From positions 1 to 49,683 of the forward strand of contig QHUJ01000134.1 in NCBI GenBank assembly GCA_003221895.1: a stretch of 49,683 nucleotides of DNA, in the 5' to 3' direction. Origin of the DNA: Gemmatimonadota bacterium. GTDB taxonomy: Bacteria > Gemmatimonadota > Gemmatimonadetes > Gemmatimonadales > GWC2-71-9. The notes under the pieces are model-generated. The model saw only the letters and a program-made list of their open reading frames with translations. It was not told the origin of the DNA and did no database searches. How positions within the stretch are numbered: the stretch's first letter is position 1; each line of letters begins with the position of its first letter. Positions 16,198 through 24,758 of the stretch are shown here, piece by piece. The translations under genes and the position numbers were made by a program.

Positions 16198-18590
16198 TGC
16201 TGGCGCTGCTCACTGTGACGGTCTTGTTGCAAGGCGCCGAGGTGACGGCGAGCGTCGATAAGACCCACCTCACGGTGGGCGAAGAGCTGGTGCTCACGGT
16301 CCGCGCTCGCTCACGCTCCGCCGATGCGGTGGAAATCATTCTTCCCACGCTGAACGGCTTCGCCGTCATCGGATCGCGCGATATGACGGAGGTCGCGTTC
16401 AGCGGCGCCGGTGGATCGGGGGGGGTGGGGGGGGGCTCGATCCGCACGACTGTGCGCGAGCTGCAGCTCCGGGCCCAGCAGCCAGGTGCCCTGCTCATCG
16501 GACCGGTGCGCGCGCGGCAGGGACAGAGCGTGGTGGCTACCGATCCGATTCTGATCACGGTGGACAGCGCAGCCAATCAAATCGCGGTCGCGCTCAGTCC
16601 ATTGGCGCGCGCGCTGCTCGAGACGACTCCGGCGCCTCTATCGCGTCGCGCCGATCGCGTCGCGCTCACGATGCTCGTTCCCAGCGACACGGTGTACGCG
16701 GGGCAGCAGGTGGACCTGATTGCGGCGGCGTGGATCCCGCGCGAGCTGCGCGAGCGCATGCGCCGTGCGCCGCTCCTTACCCTCGTCACGCCGGAGGGCG
16801 TGTGGGCCTACCCGCCGGCGCCGTCGTCGGGGGTCGCGTTAACGCGTCAGGTCGGCGGTCGCTGGCTCGATCTCTTCATCACACATCAGGTCGTGTTCCC
16901 GCTCGCCGCCGGTCGGCTCATCATTCCACCGGCCTCGGTCGAGTACGCGCTGCCGGTCACCTTTTCATTCTTCAGTCGAGAAGAGCGCTACGCGCTGCGC
17001 AGCGATTCGATCGCGGTTACCGTGCTGCCGCTGCCGCAATCCGCCGACAATCCCGGCACGAGCGTGGTTGGACAGGGATTGAAGCTCGCCGTGCACCTCG
17101 ATCCCGCGAGCACCCGTTCGGGCGAGCCGGTCGAGGCCGCCGTGACCGTCGATGGCGTGGGGAACGTCGCGTTGTGGCCGGAGCCCAAGGTGCGGTGGCC
17201 GGCGGGATTCCGCGCCTACCCCGCTCAGACCGAGGTGCGGGTCGCGCCGCAGGGCGGCAGGATTGGCGGGAACAAGATCTTCCGGTTCCTCGCGGTCCCC
17301 GACTCCGCCGGCAATTTCACGTTGCCGGAGGTGCGGTATCCCTATTTCGACCCCGCGACGGGCCGGTTTGAAATGGCCAGGTCGACGCCACAGGCCCTCG
17401 CCGTGGCGCCAGGTGTCGAGCCGCGCGCGGCGCGGCTGCTGCCGGCGCTCATGGCGCGTCGTGGCGAGCTCCCGGCGGACCGTCTCACCCGCGAGCTGGC
17501 GTGGGAGGGGTGGCTCGGGGTGCTGTTGCTGCCGCCGGTCTTTGCCGGCCTCGCCCGGCGCCGAAGACGCCGCACACCCGCGCTAAGTGCGGAGCCACCG
17601 GGCGCGCACGAGCTCACGCATCTCGGCCGGCTGGAACGCGAGTTTCTTGCCGTGCTCGCCAGTCACGTGTCGGATCCGTTCGCGCGTGACGGCGATGGGC
17701 TGGCGCAGGCTCTCCGTGCGGCGGGAGTGGACAGCGCCGTGGCCGATCATGTGAAGCGGCTGCGCGACCGGTTGCGGGCCGCGCGCTATGGCCCGCGTGG
17801 ACTGGGGGATTCAGCGGAGCTGTCGGCGGAGATCGCGCAGGTGCTCCGCGTCCTGGGCGCGGATGGTCCGAAGGGGTCCAGGCGACCGCACGCGATTCTG
17901 GCTTCGATTCTGGTGATCGGGGTGGGATTCGCCGGAGCCGGGCACGTTGTTGCTGTCGACGGGCCAGATCAGTCGCCGAGCGCCGAAGCGTTGTACGAGG
18001 CGGGAGCGTTGCGTGTAGCGGCCGACTCGTTTTCCGCGCGCGCGGCGCGCGAGCCCCGCGATCCCGCCCACTGGTTCAATTTGGGTGCGACGCTGTATCG
18101 CGCCGGCGCCGACGGCAAGGCGACGGCTGCCTGGACCGTCGCCGCACGGCTCGCACCGCGCGACGCCTCGATTCGTCGCGCCCGCGCGCTCCTACCCCCG
18201 CCCGATCTGATGACCGAGCAGCTGTTGCGCGTCGGGTGGGCAACGCCGGGGGAGTGGATCGTGGTGGCAGCCGGGGCCTGGGTAATGCTTTGGTTCACGG
18301 TTGCGGTCGGCTCGCGGCGGCGAATCGTCCTGGCCGCCTTTGCCGCCGTGACGGTTGCAGCAATCAGCCTCGGCGCGATCGAGCAGCAGCGCCGTGATCA
18401 GCCCGCGGCAGTCGTGGTGACGGAAGCCGCGCCGGTTCGCACAGCGCCTTATGGAGGCGCGAGCGCGGCCGCGACGGTACAAGCAGGCGGTGCGCTCCTC
18501 GTGATCGGGAGCTACGGTCCCTGGCGCGAAGTGCGGCGCAAGGATGGGATTCACGGCTGGGTCCTCAACACGGAGATTGCGGCGTTGTGA
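16197..18590 (+). CDS. BatD-BatE fusion with C-terminal SH3-like domain
   Basis: 797 residues. A short signal sequence is followed by a beta-rich BatD (oxygen tolerance) region to about residue 425, a transmembrane helix near 436-455 and a cytoplasmic helical part. A second signal-like helix lies at about 562-585, then a TPR region (about 592-664), two helices (about 680-725) and an SH3-like domain (about 737-797, VRTAPYGGASAAATVQ to GWVLNTEIAAL). BatE proteins normally consist of TPR plus SH3, so this reads as BatD fused to BatE. The ATG at 16197 lies 6 nt after GAAGGA; a GTG at 16194 is an alternative. Two G runs (8 and 9) at 16418-16435 encode a Gly-rich loop. Confidence 0.85.
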   Translation: MLALLTVTVLLQGAEVTASVDKTHLTVGEELVLTVRARSRSADAVEIILPTLNGFAVIGSRDMTEVAFSGAGGSGGVGGGSIRTTVRELQLRAQQPGALLIGPVRARQGQSVVATDPILITVDSAANQIAVALSPLARALLETTPAPLSRRADRVALTMLVPSDTVYAGQQVDLIAAAWIPRELRERMRRAPLLTLVTPEGVWAYPPAPSSGVALTRQVGGRWLDLFITHQVVFPLAAGRLIIPPASVEYALPVTFSFFSREERYALRSDSIAVTVLPLPQSADNPGTSVVGQGLKLAVHLDPASTRSGEPVEAAVTVDGVGNVALWPEPKVRWPAGFRAYPAQTEVRVAPQGGRIGGNKIFRFLAVPDSAGNFTLPEVRYPYFDPATGRFEMARSTPQALAVAPGVEPRAARLLPALMARRGELPADRLTRELAWEGWLGVLLLPPVFAGLARRRRRRTPALSAEPPGAHELTHLGRLEREFLAVLASHVSDPFARDGDGLAQALRAAGVDSAVADHVKRLRDRLRAARYGPRGLGDSAELSAEIAQVLRVLGADGPKGSRRPHAILASILVIGVGFAGAGHVVAVDGPDQSPSAEALYEAGALRVAADSFSARAAREPRDPAHWFNLGATLYRAGADGKATAAWTVAARLAPRDASIRRARALLPPPDLMTEQLLRVGWATPGEWIVVAAGAWVMLWFTVAVGSRRRIVLAAFAAVTVAAISLGAIEQQRRDQPAAVVVTEAAPVRTAPYGGASAAATVQAGGALLVIGSYGPWREVRRKDGIHGWVLNTEIAAL

Positions 18591-20296
18591 GCTTGCTGGC
18601 GCGCGCCCGCGTGCAGGTCCTCACCGATCAAGTCGCCGACCAGATCGCGGCCGGCGAGGTCGTCGAGCGGCCCGGATCAGTGGTCAAGGAGCTCGTCGAG
18701 AACGCCCTCGATGCGGGCGCGCGCGCCGTGCGCGTCGAGCTCGAGGATGGCGGGAAGGTATTGATCCGCGTGAGCGACGACGGCTCGGGGATGGATCGCG
18801 AAGACGCCCGGCTCGCGTTGCAGCGCCACGCGACGAGCAAGATTCGCACGGCCGTCGATCTCATCGGCGTTGGAACGTTCGGTTTTCGCGGCGAAGCACT
18901 CCCCGCGATCGCATCCGTCTCGCGCTTCGAGCTCGAGACCGCAGAAGACCACGGCGATGCCGCCACTCGGCTGCGCGTCACGGGTGGCAAGCTCGAGGCG
19001 ACCGAAGAGACGGCGCGGCAGCGCGGCACCACGGTGACGGTGCGCGGGCTCTTTTACAACACGCCGGCGCGGCGGAAATTCCTGCGTGCCTCCACCACCG
19101 AGACGCGTGCCGCGGTCGAGGCCGTCACGGTGTTGGCGCTCACGCGGCCCGACGTCGCCTTCTCCGTCACGAACGACGGGCGCGTGTTGGTCGATTGCCA
19201 GCCCGCCAACCGGCTGATCGACCGCGTGCGGGCGCTGTGGGGCGCCGAGCTGGCCGAGACCCTGCTCGAGGTGTCGCATCGCGCCGGCCCGCTCGAGGTG
19301 AGCGGGCTCGTGCAGCGCCCCGCGCAGGCGCGTCCTGCCGGCCGCAAAGGCTACGTCTTCGTCCGCGGCCGGCCGATCCGTGATCCGTTCATTCTGCGCG
19401 CCGCCGAGGCGGGGTACCGCTCGACGATCGCGCCGGGCGACCGGCCGTCGCTCTTGCTGTTTCTCGACCTCCCCGGCGATGCCGTGGACGTCAACGTCCA
19501 CCCCGCCAAGCTCGAAGCGCGGTTCCGGGACAAGTTTTTCGTGGAGAAGGTGGTGGCGGAGGCGGTGCGTGAAGCGCTGGCGCCGCTGGAGGCCGCGGCT
19601 CCGTTCAGTGCGCCAGGGCAGGGGTCAGGTGTTTGGTTTCAGGGGCAGTCGGATTCGGGCTCCGCACATCCCGGAATGCCTCTCGAACTCTTCCGCACCG
19701 ACGCCCTGACAGCTGACCCCAAACACCTGGCGCCACCGCTGCTGCAGGTCTTCCAAACCTTCATCCTCTTCCAGACCGACCAGGGCATCGCGATTGTCGA
19801 TCAGCACTCGGCGCATGAGCGCGTGCTCTACGAAGACGTGATGCGCCAGCTCGGCGGCGATGGCGCAACCGCGCAACGGCTGCTCCTGCCGCTGACGCTC
19901 GATTTCGAGCCCGCAGAGCTCGATGCCATCGAGGCGCATCGCGAATTGCTGGAGCGTATCGGCTACGAAATGGAGCCCTTCTCGGGGCGGAGCATCGTGG
20001 TGCACACGGCGCCGAATCCGCATCCCAGGTTCGAAGCCGCACGCTGCCTGCAGGAGCTGGTCGCCGATCTCGCCGGGGGCCGGTTCGGCGGATGGCAGAA
20101 TCGGCTCGAACGATTCGCGGCCACCTTCGCGTGTCGCGCGGCGATCAAGGCCGGTCAGGGGCTCGATGGCGATGAGATGCGTCAGCTCATCGTCCGGCTG
20201 CTCACGGCCACATTGCCGGCGCATGACGTGCACGGCCGGCCCTCGATGGTCCAGCTTCCCAAGGAAGAACTTGAACGCCGGTTCGGCCGCACCTAA
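18587..20296 (+). CDS. mutL: DNA mismatch repair protein MutL
   Basis: 569 residues. The N-terminal GHKL ATPase is complete: ELVENALDAGA, SDDGSGMD, and GFRGEALPAIASV. The C-terminal domain carries the endonuclease motif DQHSAHERVLYE at 405-416 (family form DQHA-x2-E-x4-E) and a CRAAIKAGQGL segment, so this is probably a nicking MutL as in most bacteria without MutH. The usual C-terminal CPHGRP is DVHGRP here, losing the Cys. The linker between domains contains an inverted repeat (19626-19729). Start GTG overlaps the upstream stop by 4 nt; miaA starts 26 nt before this gene ends. The partner mutS is not in the window. Confidence 0.96.
   Translation: MSLLARARVQVLTDQVADQIAAGEVVERPGSVVKELVENALDAGARAVRVELEDGGKVLIRVSDDGSGMDREDARLALQRHATSKIRTAVDLIGVGTFGFRGEALPAIASVSRFELETAEDHGDAATRLRVTGGKLEATEETARQRGTTVTVRGLFYNTPARRKFLRASTTETRAAVEAVTVLALTRPDVAFSVTNDGRVLVDCQPANRLIDRVRALWGAELAETLLEVSHRAGPLEVSGLVQRPAQARPAGRKGYVFVRGRPIRDPFILRAAEAGYRSTIAPGDRPSLLLFLDLPGDAVDVNVHPAKLEARFRDKFFVEKVVAEAVREALAPLEAAAPFSAPGQGSGVWFQGQSDSGSAHPGMPLELFRTDALTADPKHLAPPLLQVFQTFILFQTDQGIAIVDQHSAHERVLYEDVMRQLGGDGATAQRLLLPLTLDFEPAELDAIEAHRELLERIGYEMEPFSGRSIVVHTAPNPHPRFEAARCLQELVADLAGGRFGGWQNRLERFAATFACRAAIKAGQGLDGDEMRQLIVRLLTATLPAHDVHGRPSMVQLPKEELERRFGRT
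19626..19729. repeat. Inverted repeat in the MutL linker
   Basis: CAGGTGTTTGGTTTCAG (19626-19642) is matched in reverse complement by 19713-19729 with 15 of 17 positions identical, separated by 70 bp. It lies in the variable, non-conserved linker of MutL and is translated in frame. Confidence 0.7.
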
Positions 20297-21251
20297 CACC
20301 GAACATCTAACACCTGTAGTTGTAGGCCCCACCGGCGTCGGGAAAACCGCCGTCGCGGTCGCCCTGGCATCCCTCACCCCGATCACCGTCATCTCGGCCG
20401 ATGCGCGCCAGGTGTACCGGGGCCTCGACATCGGCACTGCCAAACCCGACCACGACACGGTGACACGCGTGCCGCATCGCGGCCTGGATCTCATCGATCC
20501 GGGCGAGCGTTACAGCGCGGGACGATTCGCGCGCGACGCCGCGGGATGGGTCGCGGAAGCCCGGGCCACCGGACGCGCGCCCGTCGTCGTGGGCGGAACT
20601 GGCCTGTACATCCGCGCGTTGGCGGAGGGCCTGTTCCGCGAACCGCCGTTCGATCCGGCGCGACGCGAGCAGCTGCGCCTTTGGTCCGAGGGGCTCCCGG
20701 GCGCCGACCTGGCCCGTTGGGCTGGGCGGCTCGATCCCCAGTTTCTGGGCGGAGGGCGCCAACGCGCGGCGCGGGCAGTGGAGGTGGCGCTGCTGACGGG
20801 ACAGGCGCTCTCGTGGTGGCAACGCGAGGCGCGCGAGAGCGGAACACTACATCCCTGGTACATTCAGCTCACCGTACCGCGCGCGGTGTTGCAACGCCGG
20901 CTCGCGGCGCGGGTGGACGACATGTTGCGAGCGGGTCTTGTGTCCGAGGTGCAGCGCGCGCTGGCGACGGGTGTGGCGCCGGATGCGCCGGGACTCGATG
21001 GGATCGGATATCGGGACGTCGTGAGCATGCTCCAAGGCCAACTGCCGGAGGCAGCGCTCCGAGACGCGATCTTGGTGTCCACGCGGCGCTATGCGAAGCG
21101 CCAGGACACGTGGTTCCGGCATCAGTTGCGCCAAGCTCAGGTCTGGACGATCGACGCGACTGAGAAGCCAGCGATTCTCGCTGGAACGATTTTCGAGCGA
21201 TGGGGATCGATGACCACGCACCACGCACCACGTACCACGCACAGCACGTGA
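20271..21251 (+). CDS. miaA: tRNA dimethylallyltransferase
   Basis: Transfers a dimethylallyl group to adenosine 37 of tRNAs reading U-initial codons. 326 residues from the TTG at 20271, which has AAGGA (20261-20265) five bases upstream; no ATG or GTG start is available between there and the P-loop. Motifs: GPTGVGKT at 19-26, ISADARQVYRGLDIGTAKP, VVGGTGLYIRAL and the C-terminal RRYAKRQDTWFR. It overlaps mutL by 26 nt; mutL-miaA adjacency is widespread. Both ends are unusual: the first codons run through CTAACACC repeats and the last 12 codons are made of ACCACGC-type heptamers, giving a tail TTHHAPRTTHST that is unlikely to be conserved. Confidence 0.94.
   Translation: MNAGSAAPNTEHLTPVVVGPTGVGKTAVAVALASLTPITVISADARQVYRGLDIGTAKPDHDTVTRVPHRGLDLIDPGERYSAGRFARDAAGWVAEARATGRAPVVVGGTGLYIRALAEGLFREPPFDPARREQLRLWSEGLPGADLARWAGRLDPQFLGGGRQRAARAVEVALLTGQALSWWQREARESGTLHPWYIQLTVPRAVLQRRLAARVDDMLRAGLVSEVQRALATGVAPDAPGLDGIGYRDVVSMLQGQLPEAALRDAILVSTRRYAKRQDTWFRHQLRQAQVWTIDATEKPAILAGTIFERWGSMTTHHAPRTTHST
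20293..20314. repeat. CTAACACC direct repeat at the mutL/miaA junction
   Basis: CTAACACC occurs at 20293-20300 and again at 20307-20314. The mutL stop TAA is inside the first copy, and the stretch also encodes the non-conserved first residues of MiaA. Confidence 0.6.
21213..21240. repeat. Four tandem heptamers ACCACG[C/T]
   Basis: ACCACGC, ACCACGC, ACCACGT and ACCACGC follow each other without gaps and continue as a degenerate ACAGCACGTG. They encode the last residues of MiaA and end at the GTG start of bshA. Confidence 0.85.
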
Positions 21252-22381
21252 GAATCGGCATCACGTGTTACCCGACCTACGGCGGCTCCGGCGCCGTGGC
21301 CACCGAGCTCGGTCTGGAGCTCGCGCGGCGCGGCCATGACATCCACTTCATCTCGTACGCCAGTCCATTCCGGCTCCGCGGGTTCGCCGAGCGGGTCACG
21401 TTCCACGAAGTCACGCAGCTCGAGTACCCGCTGTTCGAGCAATCGTCGCCCTACGCGCTGGCGCTCGCGGTGAAACAGCACGAAGTCGCCAAACGCGAGC
21501 AGCTCGATTTGATGCACGCGCACTACGCGATTCCCCATGCCGCGACGGCGTGGCTCGCCAAGCAGATGCTCGAGCATGAAGGGCTGCACCTCAAGATCGT
21601 CACGACCTTGCACGGCACCGACATCACGCTGGTTGGTCAGGACCCGTCGTACTACACGCTCACGAAGTTCTCCATCGAACAGTCCGATGCCGTAACCGCC
21701 GTTTCCGCCTACTTACGTGACGAGACGTATCGGGCATTCGGCTGCGGCGACTGCGATGTGCGGGTGATTCCGAACTTCGTGTCGAGCGCCGACTATTTCC
21801 CCCCCCCGGCGGTGGACGACTCCTATCGCAAACGCCTCGCGCCAAAGGGGCATCGCGTCCTGGTGCACGTGTCGAACTTCCGGCCGGTGAAGCGCGTCGG
21901 CGACGTGGTGCAGATCTTCGCCGGCGTGCGGAAACAGCTTCCCGCGACCCTCGTGCTCGTGGGTGACGGTCCCGACCGTGATCTCGCCGAGCATGAGGTC
22001 GATGGGCTCGGCCTGCGCAAAGACGTGCGCTTTCTGGGAAAGGTCGAAAACGTGGGCGACGTGCTGCGCGGCGCCGACCTTTTCCTCCTCCCTTCGGCGA
22101 CCGAATCGTTCGGGCTGGCGGCGCTCGAAGCGATGGCGTGCTCCGTGCCGGTGATCGCCAGCGACGCCGGCGGAATCCCCGAAGTGGTGCGGAGCGGCGA
22201 AACCGGATACCTGGCCCCACCCGGCGATGTGGCGACGATGTCGCAGCGCGCGCTGCAGGTGTTGCAGGACCCTGCCGAGCACGAGCGCCTGAAACGCAAC
22301 GCCGCCGCGCGGGCGCTCGAGTTCTCTGCTGATCGCGTCGTCCCCCGTTACGAAAAGCTGTATGAGGAAGTCCTGGCGTAA
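21248..22381 (+). CDS. bshA: N-acetyl-alpha-D-glucosaminyl L-malate synthase
   Basis: GT4-family glycosyltransferase joining UDP-GlcNAc and L-malate, the first step of bacillithiol (low-molecular-weight thiol) synthesis. From the GTG at 21248 it has 377 residues, the normal size for BshA. The characteristic start RIGITCYPTYGGSGAVATELG is present, followed by LHGTDITLVGQDPSY, NFRPVKRVGDVVQIF, and the GT-B nucleotide-sugar site ATESFGLAALEAMACSVPVI. The GTG overlaps the miaA stop by 4 nt. The later enzymes BshB and BshC are not in this window. A nine-C run (21799-21807) encodes a proline cluster. Confidence 0.93.
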   Translation: MRIGITCYPTYGGSGAVATELGLELARRGHDIHFISYASPFRLRGFAERVTFHEVTQLEYPLFEQSSPYALALAVKQHEVAKREQLDLMHAHYAIPHAATAWLAKQMLEHEGLHLKIVTTLHGTDITLVGQDPSYYTLTKFSIEQSDAVTAVSAYLRDETYRAFGCGDCDVRVIPNFVSSADYFPPPAVDDSYRKRLAPKGHRVLVHVSNFRPVKRVGDVVQIFAGVRKQLPATLVLVGDGPDRDLAEHEVDGLGLRKDVRFLGKVENVGDVLRGADLFLLPSATESFGLAALEAMACSVPVIASDAGGIPEVVRSGETGYLAPPGDVATMSQRALQVLQDPAEHERLKRNAAARALEFSADRVVPRYEKLYEEVLA

Positions 22382-23205
22382 TGACCCGATCGCTGCTGCG
22401 GCTCGTGCGCGGGCCCAACCTGCTGATAGCCGCGGCGGGGGTGTTCGCGGGCGGCTGGATCGCGCTGCGCGCGATCGGCTTTCCTAAAGAGCTCCTGTTT
22501 GCCGCAATCTCAGGTGTGGCGATCGGGGCGGTGGGGAACACCTGGAACGACCTGCGTGACGTCGCGGCCGACCGGGTGAATCGGCCTGGAACGCGACCCC
22601 TCGTGGCCGGGCAGGTTGCGCGCGGCACTGCGGATTTGATCGTCTTCTCGGGAACCTTGGTGGCGATCGCGTTCGCTGGGCTCGTCAGTGGCTGGCAGGT
22701 CCTCGCCGCCCTTGCCGCCCTTGCCGTCATGTTCCTGTACTCACCGCTGCTCAAGCCAACACTGCTGGTGGGAAACCTGGCTGTCGCCGTCGTCGCCGGG
22801 TCGCCGCCCCTGTATGGCGCGCTCGCGGTTTGGGTTCCAGCGGCCGGGGTGGTACCATGGGTGCTGGCCGCGTGGCTGCACCTGGTCCGTGAAGTCGTCA
22901 AGGATGTCGAAGACGAACCCGGCGACCGCGCGATCGGCCGCCGCACGCTGCCCATCGTCGTGGGCCGGCGGCCCGCGCTCGTCGTCGCGGCGGGCGTCGG
23001 TCTCCTCTTTATCCCCGCGAGCCTGCTGCTGCCGCGGAATGCCGGGTACGGGGGCGCGTATTTTCTGATCGCGCTGCTCGCGCAAATGGCTGTGCTCATC
23101 GCAGCGACGTGGATGCTCCTCGGCCGAGTGGAGCGCGTGAGCGCGTTCCTCAAAGCCGCCATGGTCATTGGGCTCGCCGCGCTCGTCGCGGGAAAGGTCG
23201 CATGA
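22381..23205 (+). CDS. UbiA-superfamily prenyltransferase (first copy)
   Basis: 274 residues with about eight hydrophobic helices. The first Asp-rich motif is NDLRDVAAD at 56-64 (form NDxxDxxxD) and the second is KDVEDEPGDR at about 174-183 with RRTLPIVVG after it. UbiA enzymes attach prenyl chains to acceptors in the membrane. The pattern, including WNDLRDVAADRVNRPGTRPL-type text around residues 55-74, resembles geranylgeranylglycerol-phosphate or related transferases in Bacteroidetes-type bacteria, but the acceptor cannot be assigned. ATG overlaps the bshA stop by one base (TAATG). A second UbiA gene lies at 25535. Confidence 0.88.
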   Translation: MTRSLLRLVRGPNLLIAAAGVFAGGWIALRAIGFPKELLFAAISGVAIGAVGNTWNDLRDVAADRVNRPGTRPLVAGQVARGTADLIVFSGTLVAIAFAGLVSGWQVLAALAALAVMFLYSPLLKPTLLVGNLAVAVVAGSPPLYGALAVWVPAAGVVPWVLAAWLHLVREVVKDVEDEPGDRAIGRRTLPIVVGRRPALVVAAGVGLLFIPASLLLPRNAGYGGAYFLIALLAQMAVLIAATWMLLGRVERVSAFLKAAMVIGLAALVAGKVA

Positions 23206-23996
23206 ATCTCTGGCAAGGCATCTTGCTCGGCCTGGTGCAAGGGCTGACGGAGTTTCTTCCGGTGTCGAGCTCGGGGCATCTGTCATTGCTGCGCGCTCTG
23301 ACGGGCCTGCATCTGACGGACGAGACGTTCGTGTTCGTTGCGGTGACGCTCCACGTCGCCACCCTGTGCTCCGTGCTGGTCGTGTACGGGCGGCGACTCC
23401 TGCAAATCGTGGTCGGCACGCTGCGCGGCAATCCCGGCGAGCGCCGGTACGCTGTGCTCCTCGTCGTGGGCACGGTTCCCGGCGCGCTCCTGGGCGCGCT
23501 ATTTCACGAACGGTTCGAGCAAGCGTTTGGGTCGCTGCTGTTCATCGGCGGCGCGTTCATCGTGACGGGGCTGATACTGTGGTCTACGCGCTGGGCCAAG
23601 GTGAAGCCAGAGCCGCTGACGGTGGGTGGTGCGCTGCAGATCGGGCTGGCGCAGGCCGTCGCCATTTTTCCGGGAATCTCGCGGTCCGGATCGACCGTCA
23701 GCGCCGCGCTGTGGCGGGGGCTGGCCCCGGTGGAAGCGGCGGAATTCAGCTTTCTGCTCGCGGTGATCATTATCGCGGGGAGCGGCGTCTTCGAGGCGCG
23801 ACATGCGATGACGAACATCGCTGCGGTCGGCGGCGTAGTGCCGCTGATCGCGAGCTTCGTGCTTGCGTTCGCGAGCGGTATCTGGGCGATTCGATTTCTT
23901 GTGGCCATGCTGCGTCGTGGCCGCTTCCATGCATTCGCGCCGTACTGTTTCGCCGTCGGTCTCTTCACCCTCGGCTACGTGCTGTGGCACGGCTAG
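23202..23996 (+). CDS. uppP: Undecaprenyl-diphosphatase (UppP/BacA)
   Basis: Recycles undecaprenyl pyrophosphate to the monophosphate carrier used for peptidoglycan and polysaccharide export; confers bacitracin tolerance when abundant. 264 residues, multi-helix membrane protein. Signature motifs: QGLTEFLPVSSSGHL at 13-27 with catalytic Glu17, and FPGISRSGST at 156-165. The ATG at 23202 follows GGAAAGG and overlaps the upstream stop by 4 nt. Its last 13 nt overlap birA. Confidence 0.96.
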   Translation: MNLWQGILLGLVQGLTEFLPVSSSGHLSLLRALTGLHLTDETFVFVAVTLHVATLCSVLVVYGRRLLQIVVGTLRGNPGERRYAVLLVVGTVPGALLGALFHERFEQAFGSLLFIGGAFIVTGLILWSTRWAKVKPEPLTVGGALQIGLAQAVAIFPGISRSGSTVSAALWRGLAPVEAAEFSFLLAVIIIAGSGVFEARHAMTNIAAVGGVVPLIASFVLAFASGIWAIRFLVAMLRRGRFHAFAPYCFAVGLFTLGYVLWHG

Positions 23997-24751
23997 ACGA
24001 CATTCCCGCAGCGGTGCTGGCACGACGCTGGGGCGTCCCGCAGTGCGGCGTCTTTCGCACGCTTCCATCGAGTCTCGACGCCATTCACGATCTCGGCGGG
24101 CAGCAGTCGCCGTCCGGGACCGTTGTGCTTGCGGAAGAGCAGACGGCGGGGCGGGGACGCGACGGCCGTGCCTGGCGGTCGCCGCTCGGCGGCGTGTGGC
24201 TCGGCATGTTGCTGCGGCCACCGGTCCCAGCCGCGGGTGTCCTGGCATTGCGAATCGGGCTCGTACTGGCCGATGTGGTGGAAGAGGTGCTGGGCATTCG
24301 TCCGACAGCGATCTCGGGTCCGCGCGCCGGTCTCAAATGGCCGAACGACGTGCTGGTGGACGAGCGAAAAGCCGCGGGCATTCTGTGCGAAGGCCGGTGG
24401 CAGGGTGATGTGCTGCAATGGCTGGCAGTCGGCATCGGCATCAACGTGGCGAATGAGATTCCCGCCGAGCTCGCCGACCGGGCCGCTGCACTGCGCGAGT
24501 TTCGACCGGACGTCCGTCGGGTTGATGTTCTCGACCGGCTGGTCCCGGCGTTAGTCCGGCTCACGGCGCACGGCGCACAGCTCACGGACTTTGAATGCGC
24601 CGCCTTCGCCCGGCGGGATTGGCTGCGTGGCCGCCAGATTCGCACACCGCTTGCAGGGAGGGCAGCGGGGATCCGGCCCGACGGGGCACTGCTGGTCGAC
24701 ACCGGCGCCGGGACCACGATGGTGCGCGAGGGCCACGTAGAGCTATCTTAG
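23984..24751 (+). CDS. birA: Biotin--[acetyl-CoA-carboxylase] ligase
   Basis: Adenylates biotin and transfers it to the carboxyl carrier protein. 255 residues from the GTG at 23984. No N-terminal helix-turn-helix, so this is the monofunctional type rather than the repressor. Motifs: EEQTAGRGRDGRAW (biotin/ATP loop GRGRDGR at 56-62), KWPNDV at 118-123 and GIGINV at 150-155. A C-terminal SH3-like cap follows (LRGRQIRTPL, GALLVDT). The start lies 13 nt inside uppP. A 7-nt gap separates it from coaX; birA-coaX adjacency is common. Confidence 0.93.
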   Translation: MARLDDIPAAVLARRWGVPQCGVFRTLPSSLDAIHDLGGQQSPSGTVVLAEEQTAGRGRDGRAWRSPLGGVWLGMLLRPPVPAAGVLALRIGLVLADVVEEVLGIRPTAISGPRAGLKWPNDVLVDERKAAGILCEGRWQGDVLQWLAVGIGINVANEIPAELADRAAALREFRPDVRRVDVLDRLVPALVRLTAHGAQLTDFECAAFARRDWLRGRQIRTPLAGRAAGIRPDGALLVDTGAGTTMVREGHVELS

Positions 24752-24758
24752 CCGCCCC

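Noticed and set aside
21213-21240. Heptamer array as an attachment site or origin repeat
   Set aside because: Only four copies, entirely inside the miaA coding end, with no integrase, dnaA box or AT-rich region nearby.
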